From Pedosphaera parvula Ellin514 (GTDB lineage: Bacteria; Verrucomicrobiota; Verrucomicrobiia; Limisphaerales; Pedosphaeraceae), in NCBI RefSeq assembly GCF_000172555.1, contig NZ_ABOX02000005.1, positions 1-64,000 of the forward strand: 64,000 nucleotides of DNA, written 5' to 3'. The notes beneath the pieces were generated by a model. The model was not told the DNA's origin and ran no database searches. It saw only the letters and a program-made list of their open reading frames with translations. Below are positions 51,786 to 60,690 of this stretch, one piece after another. Each line of letters opens with the position of its first letter. The stretch's first letter is position 1. A program made the translations under genes and the position numbers.

Positions 51786-54700
51786 ATGAAAAAACTCTTA
51801 CTATTGTGTTCTTGTCTATGTTTGTTGATCTTTGCCAGTAATGCCAGGGCGGTCGTTACCTATTGGGATCCGATAGGCACTACTGGAGCCAATCCTTATT
51901 TGGGCGACTTGTCGGGCTCATGGGAAGCTGCTTCCTGGAGCACTTCTGGCACCGGTCAAGCCACCCCGGTAGCCTGGGTGGATAATTCCGCCGCGTGCTT
52001 TGCCGTTCACAGCGGCACTGGTACTCCGCTTTTCACGGTCACTGCGAATGCCAATCATAACATAGCGGGCTTTTTCGATGGGCCGCTCACCCCGAATCCT
52101 TGTCCTGTGCTTGTTACCGGTACTGGCGTATTCACCTTGGTGGCCGGCCTTGATGCTTTTGACGTCACCAGCAACGCCGGTGACCCTGGCAGTGTAACAA
52201 TCAATAACGCGATGACTGGCCCCGGCACAGTCACGCCTGAAGGCAGCGGCCAGATCTTTCTGCATGGCACAAATTCTTATACTGGCGGTGTTTCCTTTGG
52301 TTACGCGGGCGCCAGTTTTATCGGCATTTTAAACTTTAGTAACAGCGTTGCCCTTGGCACCGGCAACATTGGGATCTCAAATTCTCCCGGAGGCGCGCTC
52401 GTTCTCGAAGGCAGTTCTGCCATGACCATTACAAACACCGTCTCTGGTGGAATCGTTAGCAGCCTTAATATTGTGGCGAATCCTGCCGGTTTGACATTTA
52501 CCGCCCCTTGGACTTTGGGGGGTGTCCCACTGTCCATCGGCGCGGGTGGCAGCGGAAATTTGGTTACCATCTCCGGTCCAATTGATGGCTATGGCGGCAT
52601 GAAAAAATTTAACGCCAGCACCCTGATGTTATCCGGGGCCAATACCATTAGCGGGAACACGTTTTTAAGCAATGGTGTTGTCCGACTGGGCAACCCCGCA
52701 GCGCTGGGATCGTCCCTTGTCACTGTTATCAACGACGTCACGTCGGGCACGCTGGATTTGAACGGCATCGCAGGTATTAATACCGCCCTCGTCCTGAACG
52801 GTACGGGGTTTGGCGGCGCCGGGGCGTTGATTAACAGCAACACCAGCACAACGGCGACACTTATCGGCAATGGGACCGTGGCGGCTGCCACGGTCACTGC
52901 CGCCGCGAATGACATTACCTCGCCGGCAACGATAACTTTTTCCGGTGGTGGCGGCAGTGGCGCCGTTGCCACGCCGAGTCTGGGTGTGACTGCCTCGAGC
53001 TTTACCATTAATGCCGGCACACAAAAGTACACGGCGGTCCCGACTGTCGTAATCAGCGGTGGCGGCGGAAAATTTGCGTATGGCACATGCGTCCTTGCTG
53101 GTACTTCTCCCAGCGTGATCAGCACCACCATCACCATCGTAACTCCGGGTTATGGTTACACCAGCGCTCCGACCATCACCTTCACCGGTGGCACCCTTAG
53201 CGGAACGGGCACGGCTCCGACCGGAACCGGTAATGCAACGCACTTTGCATTGGTGGGCGCGCGTATCACTCAAAGAGGCAGCAATTATACTTCTGCGCCG
53301 ACTTTGACGCTCAGCAGCGGGAGCGCCACCGCCGTCGCACAACTCGCTTCTGTGAATCTAACCAGCAGCAGCAGTGTGGGCGGTCCTGGAAACATTACCA
53401 TCAATGATAGCATCACCGACTCGGGCACCTTCAGCGGATTGACCAAGGTTGGAGCGGGCACTGTGACCCTCACCGCGGCGAACACCTATACTGGCCCCAC
53501 TGAAGTGAACGGCGGCACGCTTGCTTTGACCGGCAGCGGCTCGTTGCTTTCGTCCAGCATCACGGTTGACCCGGGAGCCACATTTGATGTGTCGGGTCTG
53601 GGCTCGCTCAGTCAGATTGGTGTCACTACCATCAATGGCGATATCAGCGGCACTGTCGCCCTCGGTACAGCCTCACAGCCTGTCGCGCTCACTTTCACAC
53701 CCACGGCATTCACGGGCGATATGGCAAATCCTGCTCTGTTTGTTTCTGCCAGCGTGCTTTCACTCAGTAACAACGTGTTTTTTGTCAATAACGCTGCCGG
53801 GTCACCCTTGGGTGCGGGGATTTACAATTTGATCCAGGTGGGCGACGGCACCACGGGAACCATCATCGGCTCTCCCAACGGTGTCGCCTTCGTCGGCGGG
53901 GCCGGGTTGGCTTCGGGCGATGTGGCCTCCGTTTCGGTCGTCGGCTCGACCGTGGTTCTGACTGTGACAGCTGCCACTCACGCAACCACAACCGCGCTCT
54001 CTGCCACTTCGCCCCTCACCTACGGGCAGTCCACCACCTTTACCGCGACTGTTGCTCCCGTTCCTACCGGTGGCGATGTGCAATTCTATGTCAATGGAAT
54101 GCCATTGGGCGTTCCAGTGCCGGTCAGTTCGATTAATGGCACTGCCACTTCCATCGGCACCAGCACGTCCCTCGCGGCAGGCAGCCCATCGATCACTGCC
54201 CAGTATAGCGGGTCCACTAACAGTGCTTATTCGCCGAGTTCCGCCAGCGCTGTTACCCAGGTGGTGAATCCGGCGTCGTTGACGGTGACGGCGAACAACC
54301 AGACGGTCAATTATGGCACTGCCATTGCCCTCACTGGCAGCACGCAATTTACCAGCAGCGGGTTGGTGAACGGTGAAACGATCGGGTCGGTATCAATGGC
54401 GGTGAGCGGCGGCGGTGCAAACAGCGAAAGCATTGGAACTTACTCCATTACCCCAAGCGCGGCGACGGGCGGCTCGTTCAACGCGGCCAATTACAACATT
54501 ACCTATGTTGGCGCTTCGACAGGTTTGACGGTGAATCCGAAGCCCCTGACCATCACGGCGTCGGCGCAGAGCAAGGCATATGGGACGACGCTTACCCTCG
54601 GCACCACGCAATTCACCAGCAGCGGCCTGGTTCTTGGCCAAACGATTGGTGGAGTGACGCTCAGCGCCAGCGGTGGCACGGCGGCAACGGACCCGGCGGG

Positions 54701-55541
54701 AACGTATACGCTGACCCCGAGCGTAGCGACAGGCGGCACGTTCATCCCGGCCAACTACACCATCACCTACGCCACTGGCGTTCTGACGGTCACCAAGGTG
54801 GCGATTACAGTTACCGCCACTGCTGAAACCAAGACTTATGGTCAGGTTGTCACTTTTGGAAGTGGCAGCACGCTGTTTACGGTCACCGGCCTTGTGAATG
54901 GTGAAACAATTGGCACGGTTACCCTGGCCTGCACCGGCGGGACGGCGAACGCGGCTGTATCTGGTTCGCCCTACACCATCACCCCGAGCGTGGCGACGGG
55001 CGGCACGTTCACCGCAGCCAACTACACCATCACCTATGCGACCACCGGCAAACTGACGGTCAGCGCGCTGCCAGTCGCGCTCAGCGGCACGCGGTTATTT
55101 GACGGCACCGCAACTGCGGCGGCGGCGATCCTGTCGGTGACCAATAAAGTTGGCGCCGATGTGGTGACCGTGGGCGGCGGCAGCGCCACGCTGGCCAGCA
55201 CGAATGCCGGTCCAGAGGCGATCACCTCGTTCGCGACATTGACCCTGGGTGGCGCAGCGGCGGCGAACTATACGCTGACCGGAGCCAGCGGCACGGTGCT
55301 CATTACGTCGCCATCGATCACGATCAGCTCCGAATTCGTTGACTCGACCGGAACCAACTTCGTCATCACCTGGGCCTCTTCGGCTGGCGTGGTGTATCAT
55401 GTGATTGGCACGAACAATGTGGCGGCACCTCAAGCCTCCTGGCCAACCGTGGCTGGTCCGATCACTGCTACCGGCGCCTCCACCTCCGTTACCAATGCGA
55501 TGAGCACACCGATGGAGTTCTTCCAGGTGGTCAGCCCGTAA
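51786..55541 (+). CDS. Giant autotransporter-repeat/MBG surface protein
   Basis: A 1251-residue exported protein: signal peptide 1-22 (LLLLCSCLCLLIFASNARA), several autotransporter-associated beta-strand repeats (about 40-640; e.g. YTGPTEVNGGTLALTGSGSL), a bacterial Ig-like segment (TTALSATSPLTYGQSTTFTA, about 735-815), three MBG repeats (about 820-1085; each begins LTVTANNQTVNYGT-like), a YDG-like domain (about 1090-1165) and a final beta domain. Extracellular repeat proteins of this kind act as adhesins or polysaccharide-associated surface layers; no enzymatic motif and no autotransporter barrel are present. It follows the GH25 gene but has its own start, and is followed by a strong terminator. 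Confidence 0.85.
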   Translation: MKKLLLLCSCLCLLIFASNARAVVTYWDPIGTTGANPYLGDLSGSWEAASWSTSGTGQATPVAWVDNSAACFAVHSGTGTPLFTVTANANHNIAGFFDGPLTPNPCPVLVTGTGVFTLVAGLDAFDVTSNAGDPGSVTINNAMTGPGTVTPEGSGQIFLHGTNSYTGGVSFGYAGASFIGILNFSNSVALGTGNIGISNSPGGALVLEGSSAMTITNTVSGGIVSSLNIVANPAGLTFTAPWTLGGVPLSIGAGGSGNLVTISGPIDGYGGMKKFNASTLMLSGANTISGNTFLSNGVVRLGNPAALGSSLVTVINDVTSGTLDLNGIAGINTALVLNGTGFGGAGALINSNTSTTATLIGNGTVAAATVTAAANDITSPATITFSGGGGSGAVATPSLGVTASSFTINAGTQKYTAVPTVVISGGGGKFAYGTCVLAGTSPSVISTTITIVTPGYGYTSAPTITFTGGTLSGTGTAPTGTGNATHFALVGARITQRGSNYTSAPTLTLSSGSATAVAQLASVNLTSSSSVGGPGNITINDSITDSGTFSGLTKVGAGTVTLTAANTYTGPTEVNGGTLALTGSGSLLSSSITVDPGATFDVSGLGSLSQIGVTTINGDISGTVALGTASQPVALTFTPTAFTGDMANPALFVSASVLSLSNNVFFVNNAAGSPLGAGIYNLIQVGDGTTGTIIGSPNGVAFVGGAGLASGDVASVSVVGSTVVLTVTAATHATTTALSATSPLTYGQSTTFTATVAPVPTGGDVQFYVNGMPLGVPVPVSSINGTATSIGTSTSLAAGSPSITAQYSGSTNSAYSPSSASAVTQVVNPASLTVTANNQTVNYGTAIALTGSTQFTSSGLVNGETIGSVSMAVSGGGANSESIGTYSITPSAATGGSFNAANYNITYVGASTGLTVNPKPLTITASAQSKAYGTTLTLGTTQFTSSGLVLGQTIGGVTLSASGGTAATDPAGTYTLTPSVATGGTFIPANYTITYATGVLTVTKVAITVTATAETKTYGQVVTFGSGSTLFTVTGLVNGETIGTVTLACTGGTANAAVSGSPYTITPSVATGGTFTAANYTITYATTGKLTVSALPVALSGTRLFDGTATAAAAILSVTNKVGADVVTVGGGSATLASTNAGPEAITSFATLTLGGAAAANYTLTGASGTVLITSPSITISSEFVDSTGTNFVITWASSAGVVYHVIGTNNVAAPQASWPTVAGPITATGASTSVTNAMSTPMEFFQVVSP

Positions 55542-55568
55542 TTGGCAGAGACGATTGACTTGATTCAG

Positions 55569-55602
55569 CCCGCCGCCGGATTTTCCGGCGGCGGGTTTTT
55601 TT
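55569..55602 (+). terminator. Intrinsic terminator after the surface protein gene
   Basis: Perfect 12-base stem CCCGCCGCCGGA/TCCGGCGGCGGG with a three-base loop and seven T. Confidence 0.92.
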
Positions 55603-55701
55603 GTTTGCAAGTCCTCAGCTTGCGGGAATGCAATCCTGCGGTATGGTTTGCCGCCAATTCGTTCAAGGCAGAAATAAGCGCAAACAAACTCAGGAGCTAA
55701 C

Positions 55702-56346
55702 ATGAATATTGCAATGATAGGTGCAGGGAATGTCGGCGGCACACTCGGAAGTCGCTGGGCAAAAAATGGTCATAAAGTCACTTTTGGCGTTCGCAATCTG
55801 GGTGATGCCAAGGTGCAAAAGGCGGTCGGCGCGGGCGGGGCGAATGCCAAGGCGGCTTCGATTGCTGATGCAGTGAAAGGTTCGGAGGTTGTCGTGCTGA
55901 CAGTGCCGTGGGAGGGGACGCAAGCGGCCATTCAATCTGCGGGCAATCTCAATGGAAAAATTCTGATTGATTGCACGAACCCGGTGATCATGGGTGCGGA
56001 GGGACTTCAAAAAGGCCTGGTGCTGGGGCACACTACTTCGGCTGGAGAGCAGGTCGCCGATTGGGCCAAAGGGGCGAAGGTCGTCAAAGCGTTCAACACA
56101 ACAGGCGCGGGCAATATGGCGAATCCGAATTATGGTTCGCAGAAAGCCACGATGTTCATTTGCGGTGATGATGCTTCGGCGAAAGCCACCGTGAAGCAGC
56201 TCTCGGATGAACTTGGCTTTGATACCATCGATGCTGGTCCGCTCACGGCAGCGCGGTTGCTGGAACCGACTGCGATGCTTTGGATGCATCTCGCGTTTGC
56301 GTGTGGGATGGGGATGAATTTTGCGTTTAAGGTTTTGAAGAGGTGA
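55702..56346 (+). CDS. F420-dependent NADP reductase-like oxidoreductase
   Basis: A 214-residue Rossmann protein with MIGAGNVGGTLGSRWA at the N-terminus, an Arg soon after (GVRNLGD) suited to NADPH, ILIDCTNPV, KVVKAFNTTGAGNMANP and a C-terminal helix. This pattern defines the NPFR/NAD(P)-binding family, whose members transfer hydride between F420 and NADP or work as generic NADPH reductases; F420 use in this organism is not shown. AGGAG precedes the ATG. Directly downstream lies a GH15 gene fragment. Confidence 0.8.
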   Translation: MNIAMIGAGNVGGTLGSRWAKNGHKVTFGVRNLGDAKVQKAVGAGGANAKAASIADAVKGSEVVVLTVPWEGTQAAIQSAGNLNGKILIDCTNPVIMGAEGLQKGLVLGHTTSAGEQVADWAKGAKVVKAFNTTGAGNMANPNYGSQKATMFICGDDASAKATVKQLSDELGFDTIDAGPLTAARLLEPTAMLWMHLAFACGMGMNFAFKVLKR

Positions 56347-56429
56347 TTTGGGGAAAACCACGGTTGAAGTCATTCAGTTCAACCACGAATGGGCACGAAT
56401 AAAAGACTGCTTTCCGGGCGATGGTGATC

Positions 56430-56667
56430 CCGAATTGTTGCTGATGTGTTCGTTCTGGAACGTGGAATGCCTGGCGCGCGCGGAGACTTGAAGCTGGCAC
56501 AGTATTATTTCGAGAAGACGCTGGGGTATGCCAATCATCTGGGATTGTATTCCGAGGAACTCGGTTTGAGTGGTGAGCATCTGGGAAATTTCCCGCAGGC
56601 ATTCACGCATCTGGGCTTGATCAGCGCGGCGTATTATCTGGATCGGAAGTTGGATGATGAGGCGTAA
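56430..56667 (+). pseudogene. GH15 C-terminal gene fragment with frameshift
   Basis: About 235 bases matching the last 75 codons of the GH15 gene at 47371. The text [13 protein letters not shown] is read in one frame and [20 protein letters not shown] onward in another, with one base missing in the CGCGCGCGG tract near 56472-56480. The catalytic [20 protein letters not shown] block is intact. It has no start or N-terminal parts. Either a second GH15 gene decayed here, or the 3' end of the 47371 gene was copied. Confidence 0.8.
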
Positions 56668-56695
56668 CGAAATGGGTGCTGGCATGGCTTCAACT

Positions 56696-57748
56696 TCAGG
56701 ACGAAGCGCCAGCCATGGCGGAATCACCTGAGACCAGGGCGAGAGCTTGTTCAGGATTATATGCAGAAGCGTCTGCTCCAAACTTCTTCCAAAGGTCCGG
56801 ACAAAGGTTAAAGGGTCGTCCTCCGATCAACACTTTCGGTTGGTTTTGTTTTGAGGTCTCCCGTATGAGCTTCACGACCGCTTCCAATTCCGGCAGATGG
56901 TAGGCCATGGTGACGGAAAGACCGATGACATCCGGTTTCCATAATTCCAATATGGATGGAACATTATTTCTGGGAACATTCGCGCCTAAAGGAACGACAT
57001 CCCAGCCTTCGATTTCAAAGAAATCACCGAGGATGCGGATGCCTAACTCGTGACGCTCGTTAGCGACACAGAATCCCACAAACACGCGGCGCTGCTTGAT
57101 GCCTTTGAAGAAGGCGGCGATTATGGACATCGTTGTTTCAATGACCTGCGCGCAAAAATGTTCCTGAGCTTCATTGATTTGCGCAGTTTGCCACAGCCGG
57201 CCGATTTCATAGAGGCAGGGTCCGAACACGTGTTGATAAATCATGGCTGGCGCGGTGCCTGACCTGGCTGCCGAGAAGACGAGCCGGCTGGCGGCGGCTT
57301 TTTGGTTATCAAGCAGGGCGTTGAGAAAGTTCCGCGTGAGATCGGCCAATGGCGCCGTGGGGTCCAAATACGACGGCGGATCAACCGGGAAGGTTGAAAA
57401 CTCGTGAAGCGTGCTGGTAACGAGGTCGGAGGCAATGGCGCTGCAGTCCGCAGGTAGATTTTCCTTCAGCACAGTTAACAGAATTTCGAGATTGCGCTTC
57501 AAATCCGACTCGGGTGTGCCGCGGGAAACTGAAACTACTTTTATCCACGCAACATAATCGCGGAACAATTGGGGCGCCTCATAAGCCAAAGCCTCGGCCA
57601 GGTAGGCAAAATGGAGCTGATTGTCCTCCAAGTACTTCTCGCGCGGATGCCGCTGCTCCAAATCAGGAGCCAGGGCGAGCTGCCGGGCCAGAAGTTGTCC
57701 GGCCAGCATTTCCCGCTGCTCGCGGATAAGATATCCCGCATTCTTCAT
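56696..57748 (-). CDS. Cobalamin-binding sensor protein, CarH-like without DNA-binding domain
   Basis: A 350-residue soluble protein in three parts: a helical N-terminal sensor domain (about 1-125), a four-helix bundle (about 130-215) and a B12-binding Rossmann domain (about 220-345). In the bundle W186 and E196-H197 form the W-X9-EH motif that surrounds adenosylcobalamin in the light sensor CarH. The B12 domain carries E231-R-H233-E-L-G236 (the DxHxxG lower-ligand motif with Glu for Asp), LGANVP and GGRPF. There is no MerR/HTH domain, so it probably signals through protein contacts. Likely function: light- or cobalamin-dependent regulator. Its partner is not adjacent. Confidence 0.8.
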   Translation of the reverse strand: MKNAGYLIREQREMLAGQLLARQLALAPDLEQRHPREKYLEDNQLHFAYLAEALAYEAPQLFRDYVAWIKVVSVSRGTPESDLKRNLEILLTVLKENLPADCSAIASDLVTSTLHEFSTFPVDPPSYLDPTAPLADLTRNFLNALLDNQKAAASRLVFSAARSGTAPAMIYQHVFGPCLYEIGRLWQTAQINEAQEHFCAQVIETTMSIIAAFFKGIKQRRVFVGFCVANERHELGIRILGDFFEIEGWDVVPLGANVPRNNVPSILELWKPDVIGLSVTMAYHLPELEAVVKLIRETSKQNQPKVLIGGRPFNLCPDLWKKFGADASAYNPEQALALVSGDSAMAGASS

Positions 57749-57861
57749 GTCACGTATTCTGTGTCCAGAAAAGCATTCGAAATCCTCTTTGAAAATCTTC
57801 CCTCGAACATAACTTCAATAAGCCATGTCCTTGGAATTTATCAATGGAAGCAATTTAATTG

Positions 57862-58254
57862 CTACCCATGTTTAGGCGGTTGGCTGGAGTAGTAGCCGAA
57901 TTTCGTCGTAGGAGTGTCGCCGAAGAGTGAACGGGCGTGGTTGGTGTAGCTGGTGGCATCCTTGAAAAGCCAGATGTTGATGGTCTCGGGCGGGTCGTTG
58001 GTGAAGTAAAGTTGTTTGAGTTGATCGACGGCGAATTTGACGGTGCGGGTGGCGTGGAGTTGGACTTCAGCGGGTGATTCATCGCCGAGGACGACGAAGG
58101 GTGGTTGGATGATGGCGGTGAAGTCGGGTGGGTGTTTGAGTTGGGAGAGGTGATGGGTGAGGCTGGAGGAGTTGGTGGCGGCGTGGGCGGGAGAATTCGA
58201 GGCCAGCCAAATTAAGATTGCCAATATTGTTATCCTCCCATGGTCCTTAATCAT
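57862..58254 (-). pseudogene. Truncated secreted metallopeptidase-like protein
   Basis: A 130-residue frame with a signal peptide (ILAILIWLASNSPAHA) and a domain with VVLGDESPAEVQLHATRTVK, NIWLFKDATSYTNHARSLFG and KFGYYSSQPPKHG before the stop. Longer relatives continue beyond the FGYYS region into a zinc-protease domain; here no HExxH is present. It therefore looks like a 3'-truncated gene, though a short stand-alone protein cannot be excluded. The HEAT gene begins upstream, 21 bases away on the same strand. Confidence 0.55.
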
Positions 58255-58275
58255 ATTACTTGCTTTGTTGTGTTT

Positions 58276-59052
58276 TCATCGCGGTATTTGGAAGCCTTCG
58301 GGAACAGCGACTGGTGGACGGTTTGTTAGAGCTGAGGGCCAGCGTGAAGCGGGTTGGTTGGTGTGCGTCGCGCGGTATTGCTCGAAGGCGGACGTAAGGA
58401 CCAGTCGATTGAACTCGCAGTTCCGCTGCTGATAATCTTCGCTGTTAGGGATGGGGTTGGTTTTTGATTCGAGGATTTTGAGGGCAATCTTTGCGCACTG
58501 CGCGACGCCGCGATTGGGGTTATTGAGGGCAGCTCTCAGCGGGGGAATTACTTTGGGGCCGCCGATACATGTCAGGACGTAAGCAGCGGTTGGATCGGAT
58601 TTCGCGGCATTTAACGAATTGGAAAGAGCGGGGATGGCTCCCTGGGCTGCGGGGCCGAGGATGTCGCAAGCTTCATAGGCGAGGAGTCGCGGATGGTATG
58701 AGGGAGTAAAGTGGAATTGGATCAGGGTTTGTTTCTCCGCCAGCTGTTTCAGGCGGTTTTTAAGAGGGGAGTCTTGGGCTTGGGCGTAATTGATTATGAG
58801 TGGAACGGCTTTGGTGCCGATGTTGCGTATGGCAGCCTTGGCGGCGGATTTGGTTTCGGGTTGTTCGGCCTGCAGGTCTTCCATCCATGCGCTGAGTTTT
58901 CGACCGTGATAGGACGGTTCGCGAGAGAAGAAAAAGAGGAAATAAATTCCGACTCCGAGAAGGAGCGATGCGATTAGAATTCCCTTGGCCCAATTTTTGT
59001 TCAGAAGGGCAGTATGGGGGATGCGGAGAGAAAGGCAAGATTGGAGGATCAT
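58276..59052 (-). CDS. Membrane-anchored HEAT-repeat protein
   Basis: A 258-residue protein: N-terminal anchor (ILIASLLLGVGIYFLFFF) and then YHGRKLSAWMEDLQAEQPET, the same motif placement as YKGKLISTWFKE in the protein at 14229. HEAT-like blocks are AAIRNIGTKAVPLIINYAQA, GAIPALSNSLNAAKSDPTAA and KVIPPLRAALNNPNRGVAQC. Probably a paralogue. The frame reaches 59103, but the first 17 codons overlap the dispersed repeat at 59.1 kb; the ATG at 59052 is the more likely start. Confidence 0.65.
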   Translation of the reverse strand: MILQSCLSLRIPHTALLNKNWAKGILIASLLLGVGIYFLFFFSREPSYHGRKLSAWMEDLQAEQPETKSAAKAAIRNIGTKAVPLIINYAQAQDSPLKNRLKQLAEKQTLIQFHFTPSYHPRLLAYEACDILGPAAQGAIPALSNSLNAAKSDPTAAYVLTCIGGPKVIPPLRAALNNPNRGVAQCAKIALKILESKTNPIPNSEDYQQRNCEFNRLVLTSAFEQYRATHTNQPASRWPSALTNRPPVAVPEGFQIPR

Positions 59053-59099
59053 GAGGCGCGCACAGGAGCGGGGAGCCTTGCTTGGACAGTTGGATTGAA

Positions 59100-59475
59100 T
59101 CACTGATCGCCTACGCGATGACCACGATGAATTGGATTGGAGTGTGAGGGAGGTCAGGGAAGCGGCGCAGCGCGTTCCCTACCAACGCAATAATTGTTGC
59201 CTTGCGGTGGGATTGGGTCGTGGGCCGCGTCCGCGGATGGGCTCGATGGGTGTTGGCAGGGTCACCGACGAGGTTTGAATTCGGGCGAAGCCTCATTCCA
59301 CCGTTTAGTTGATTGCTGGCGCTAGGATTCAGATCGTAGGCCGCATCCGCGGGAACGGGTGAGGGCAGGATTGGATCGTGGGCATTGTCAGGGAGCGAGC
59401 GGCAGCTCATTCATACCGGCGCAAGGGAACGTGCCTGGCGGTGGGATTGTGTCGTGGGTCGCGTGCTCGAGTGGA
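59100..59475. repeat. Dispersed GC-rich repeats, copies E and F in tandem
   Basis: Copy E (59100-59330): CGCCTACGCGATGACCACGA, GTGAGGGAGGTCAGGGA (both shared with 13410-13484), GTGGGCCGCGTCCGCGGATG, TTGAATTC and TCATTCCACCGTTTAGTTGA. Copy F (59331-59475): GGCCGCATCCGCGGGAACGG, GAACGTGCCTGGCGGTGGGA (shared with the RAYT flanks) and GTCGTGGGTCGCGTGCTCGA. The joint occurrence ties this stretch to the repeat family around the transposase 1.1 kb away. Confidence 0.7.
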
Positions 59476-59554
59476 AGCAGCTGGGGAGATGGAAATGCGG
59501 GCAAAGTTAGGGCCTCTCGGAGCCTGGAGTGATTGGTGGTTCGTTGACGGCAAA

Positions 59555-59594
59555 GCAGGTTGAAAACCTGCGATACGGCAGATTTTAAATCTGC
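59555..59594. repeat. Two tandem hairpins with covarying arms
   Basis: GCAGGTTGAAAACCTGC (59555-59571), spacer GATACG, then GCAGATTTTAAATCTGC (59578-59594) followed by GCTACA. Each unit is a hairpin whose arm bases differ between units but remain paired. It lies 18 bases after the stop of the methyltransferase gene (minus strand). Confidence 0.6.
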
Positions 59595-59611
59595 GCTACA
59601 AGGATTGGCTG

Positions 59612-60427
59612 CTATTGCGATGGTTTCTGGAGGGTGAAGGAGAGGTAGCGGGTTTCGCGGGTCTTGAAGGCGTTGTGGATCTTGGAGCCGGTGACGCCGG
59701 CGAATTCGCTGAAGGAGGAGCGGAACGGGGCGGGGATGCTGCGGCGGATGTGCTCAAGTTTGGTGGCGGTGTCGGCATCCATGGCGGCGAGGACGCGTGG
59801 GGTGATGTCGCGGAAGCTTAGTTGCTTGAGGCCGGAGGTGGCGACTTGTTGGTGGAGGAGCGGGAGTTGGGTGGCATCGCGGAAGTCGGCGCAGAGGAAG
59901 TGTCCACCGGGTTTCAATACGCGCGCGGCTTCGGCGAGGAATTTTTCCATGGAGGGATAGCAGTGGGAGGATTCGACGTTGATGATGCAATCGAAGCGGT
60001 TGTTGTCAAAGGGGAGGGCTTCGGCGTCGCCTGGTTGGAATTGGATTTTTTGGCCGGTGTATTTGCGGCGGCAGAGTTGGATGACTTTGGCGGAGAAGTC
60101 GACGCCGACGGTTTCGGCGGGTTGATGGTAGCGGTGGATGTAGCTGAGGCCGCCGCCGCGTCCGCAGCCGACTTCCAAGATGCTCTTTCCGTGGGGCGAG
60201 GCTGATTGGAGGAGGTGATGGTAGAGGCCGATTTGGAGGCGGTTGAATTCGTCGGCGGGGGTGAGTTGGGTGGGGGCGGGTTCATCGAGGCCCGGGAGGT
60301 AGCCGTAGTTCATGAATTGCCAGTCGAAGCCGGGGTTGCGCATGGCGAGGAGTTGGTAGAGGCCGCGCCAGAGGAGTTTTTTCATGGTGGCGTTGCGGCA
60401 GAGCCAGGCAAAGGTTGAACTGAGCAT
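59612..60427 (-). CDS. Class I SAM-dependent methyltransferase
   Basis: A 271-residue soluble protein with a helical N-terminus (1-75) and a Rossmann methyltransferase core: motif I ILEVGCGRGGGLSYI, motif II ETVGVDFS, motif III QPGDAEALPF, motif IV DCIINVESSHCY and ARVLKPGGHFLCADF. The layout, including WQFMNYGYLPG before the core, resembles phthiotriol/demethylmenaquinone-type methyltransferases acting on small lipophilic acceptors; the substrate is unknown. The frame extends upstream into the repeat, so the ATG at 60427 is chosen. Confidence 0.8.
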   Translation of the reverse strand: MLSSTFAWLCRNATMKKLLWRGLYQLLAMRNPGFDWQFMNYGYLPGLDEPAPTQLTPADEFNRLQIGLYHHLLQSASPHGKSILEVGCGRGGGLSYIHRYHQPAETVGVDFSAKVIQLCRRKYTGQKIQFQPGDAEALPFDNNRFDCIINVESSHCYPSMEKFLAEAARVLKPGGHFLCADFRDATQLPLLHQQVATSGLKQLSFRDITPRVLAAMDADTATKLEHIRRSIPAPFRSSFSEFAGVTGSKIHNAFKTRETRYLSFTLQKPSQ

Positions 60428-60535
60428 GGGGAGAGGGTAGCGGGAAATTTTTGATTTGCGATTTTGGATTTTTGATTGGAGATGGAAACTGGCATCGGCT
60501 CGTGCGTCGCGCACGCGCCCAAGGTCATCCAATCC

Positions 60536-60583
60536 AACCGCCAGGCACGTTCACTTGCGTAGCATCTCCGCGTGAGCGGGATC
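60536..60583. repeat. RAYT-flanking repeat, left copy
   Basis: A 48-base unit whose reverse complement is split into two exact parts at the right side of the transposase gene: 60536-60569 matches 61443-61476 over 34/34 bases, and 60558-60583 matches 61356-61381 over 26/26. Confidence 0.85.
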
Positions 60584-60690
60584 TAACTTTTCTTTTTCCT
60601 CACCGACAATTAATAAATAAGAACATGATTCCACTCACCTCGAATGCCATCCCCTGCTCTTCGTGAGCCAACTCCAAAATCCCCTCGATC

